Assembly: GCF_018129005.1 (NCBI RefSeq) | Contig: NZ_JAAEDL010000035.1 | Coordinates: forward strand, 1 to 51,580 | Length of the DNA: 51,580 nucleotides | Direction of reading: 5' to 3' | DNA from: Neoroseomonas eburnea | GTDB lineage: Bacteria > Pseudomonadota > Alphaproteobacteria > Acetobacterales > Acetobacteraceae | Shown: piece after piece, positions 51,101 through 51,580 of the stretch | Layout of the letters: every line of letters begins with the position of its first letter | Numbering within the stretch: position 1 is the first letter of the stretch | The notes under the pieces: generated by a model | Database searches by the model: none | Told to the model about the DNA's origin: nothing | What the model saw: the letters and a program-made list of their open reading frames with translations, nothing else | Position numbers and translations under genes: made by a program

Positions 51101-51580
51101 ATGGGCCGCGAAACAGGGCTTTGGCACGGTAGGGGCCCCCAACGGGGCGATCAAGCACGGTGGGCGGCGCTGCTGCCGCTGCTGCTCTGCATGGGTTGCA
51201 GCGCGGGGCAGGGACCGGAATCGATCGGCCCGATCTGGAGCCGCGTGACCGGCCCCGCCTTCGAGGGGCGCGAGGCGCCGCCAGGTGCCGACAGCCCCTT
51301 CCCGAACCTGGGCACGATTCCGCCGCGCCCGGTGGTGGCCGACCCCGCGGTGCGCGACGCCCTGACGGCCGCGCTGGCCGAGGAAAGGCAGCGCAGCCGC
51401 AATCCGCTCGACCCGGAACGGCGGCCCGAGCCGGTGCGGCCGGCCGGCACGCCGGGCGACCGCGCCATGCCGATGCGCGCACCGGGGCCACCCCCGCTCG
51501 CCGCGGCGCCGCGCGTGCCATGGGACGAGGCCCCGCTCGCCTGCCCCGTCGCCCCGGCCATGACCGCCCCCGCCGCGCCG
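51101..51580 (+). CDS. Putative lipoprotein, 3' end beyond the window
   Basis: An open frame from ATG 51101 to the right edge (160 codons). After a polar 20-residue start it has a hydrophobic stretch LLPLLLCMGCSAG, a plausible lipobox with Cys33. The mature part is Pro/Arg-rich, with PIWSRVTGPAFEGREAPP, FPNLGTIPPRPVVADP and DALTAALAEERQRSR. The ProGly/Arg spacing resembles periplasmic lipoproteins of unknown role. It is divergent from phaC. The ribosome binding site is weak, so the start is uncertain. Confidence 0.6.
   Translation, partial: MGRETGLWHGRGPQRGDQARWAALLPLLLCMGCSAGQGPESIGPIWSRVTGPAFEGREAPPGADSPFPNLGTIPPRPVVADPAVRDALTAALAEERQRSRNPLDPERRPEPVRPAGTPGDRAMPMRAPGPPPLAAAPRVPWDEAPLACPVAPAMTAPAAP

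Noticed and set aside
1..51580. CRISPR array, rRNA or tRNA genes
   Set aside because: No regularly spaced repeats with unique spacers and no recognisable rRNA or tRNA sequence was found by eye; the only tandem array (49063-49143) has no spacers.

Overview
The window looks like chromosome of a high-GC alphaproteobacterium, most likely an Acetobacteraceae/Roseomonas-type organism. This rests on strongly G/C-ending codons, two orphan Bug-type (TctC) binding proteins, a class I PHA synthase, a three-gene proton-translocating transhydrogenase and a COQ9-family protein. The assignment is inference; no rRNA or tRNA gene was seen.

Left end (1-2.8 kb): mobile-element debris. A decayed GTG-start ORF sits behind a clean sigma70-type promoter, followed by a DUF6968-like small gene, the 3' end of a tyrosine recombinase gene, the 3' end of an IS5-type transposase gene and a dadA-type oxidoreductase cut off by that debris. 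The broken dadA still has an intact-looking tandem glycine riboswitch in front of it.

Catabolic island (2.8-14.0 kb): a leftward operon reads Bfd-type ferredoxin, benA, benB, benC, benD, catA, catB, catC, AAHS-family transporter, a beta-keto-acid cleavage enzyme (BKACE/DUF849) and a Bug binding protein. A divergent BenM/CatM-type LysR regulator sits next to a perfect ATAC-N7-GTAT box. Together these take up benzoate, dioxygenate it, oxidise the diol to catechol, open the ring by ortho cleavage and carry it to 3-oxoadipate enol-lactone. The usual catD, catIJ and catF genes are absent here. BKACE chemistry could replace the last two by making succinyl-CoA and acetoacetate from 3-oxoadipate and acetyl-CoA. 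The island lies between two direct repeats (1318-1568 and 14004-14255), both made of the same integrase 3' end.

Housekeeping and transport (14.4-30 kb), all leftward: an ABC-F ATPase; an SLC13 permease, MarC protein and exported protein; an AbgT transporter with an M20 peptidase and a DcaP-like porin; and an apparent operon of glutaminase, DHA2-type MFS transporter, asparaginase, DUF1269 protein and LpxR-like lipid A deacylase.

Mixed region (30-41.5 kb): a Bug protein plus TauD-type dioxygenase pair; an alpha/beta hydrolase with a TetR regulator facing a frameshifted small membrane-protein gene; a CaiB/BaiF CoA-transferase with an acyl-CoA synthetase; an M3 oligopeptidase; and an AarF/UbiB kinase.

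Right part (41.7-51.6 kb): pntAA-pntAB-pntB, two TauE/SafE paralogues separated by MITE-like palindromic repeats, rpsU, def overlapping a COQ9-family gene, a secreted hypothetical protein, a 27-bp tandem repeat, phaC, and a lipoprotein gene running off the right edge.
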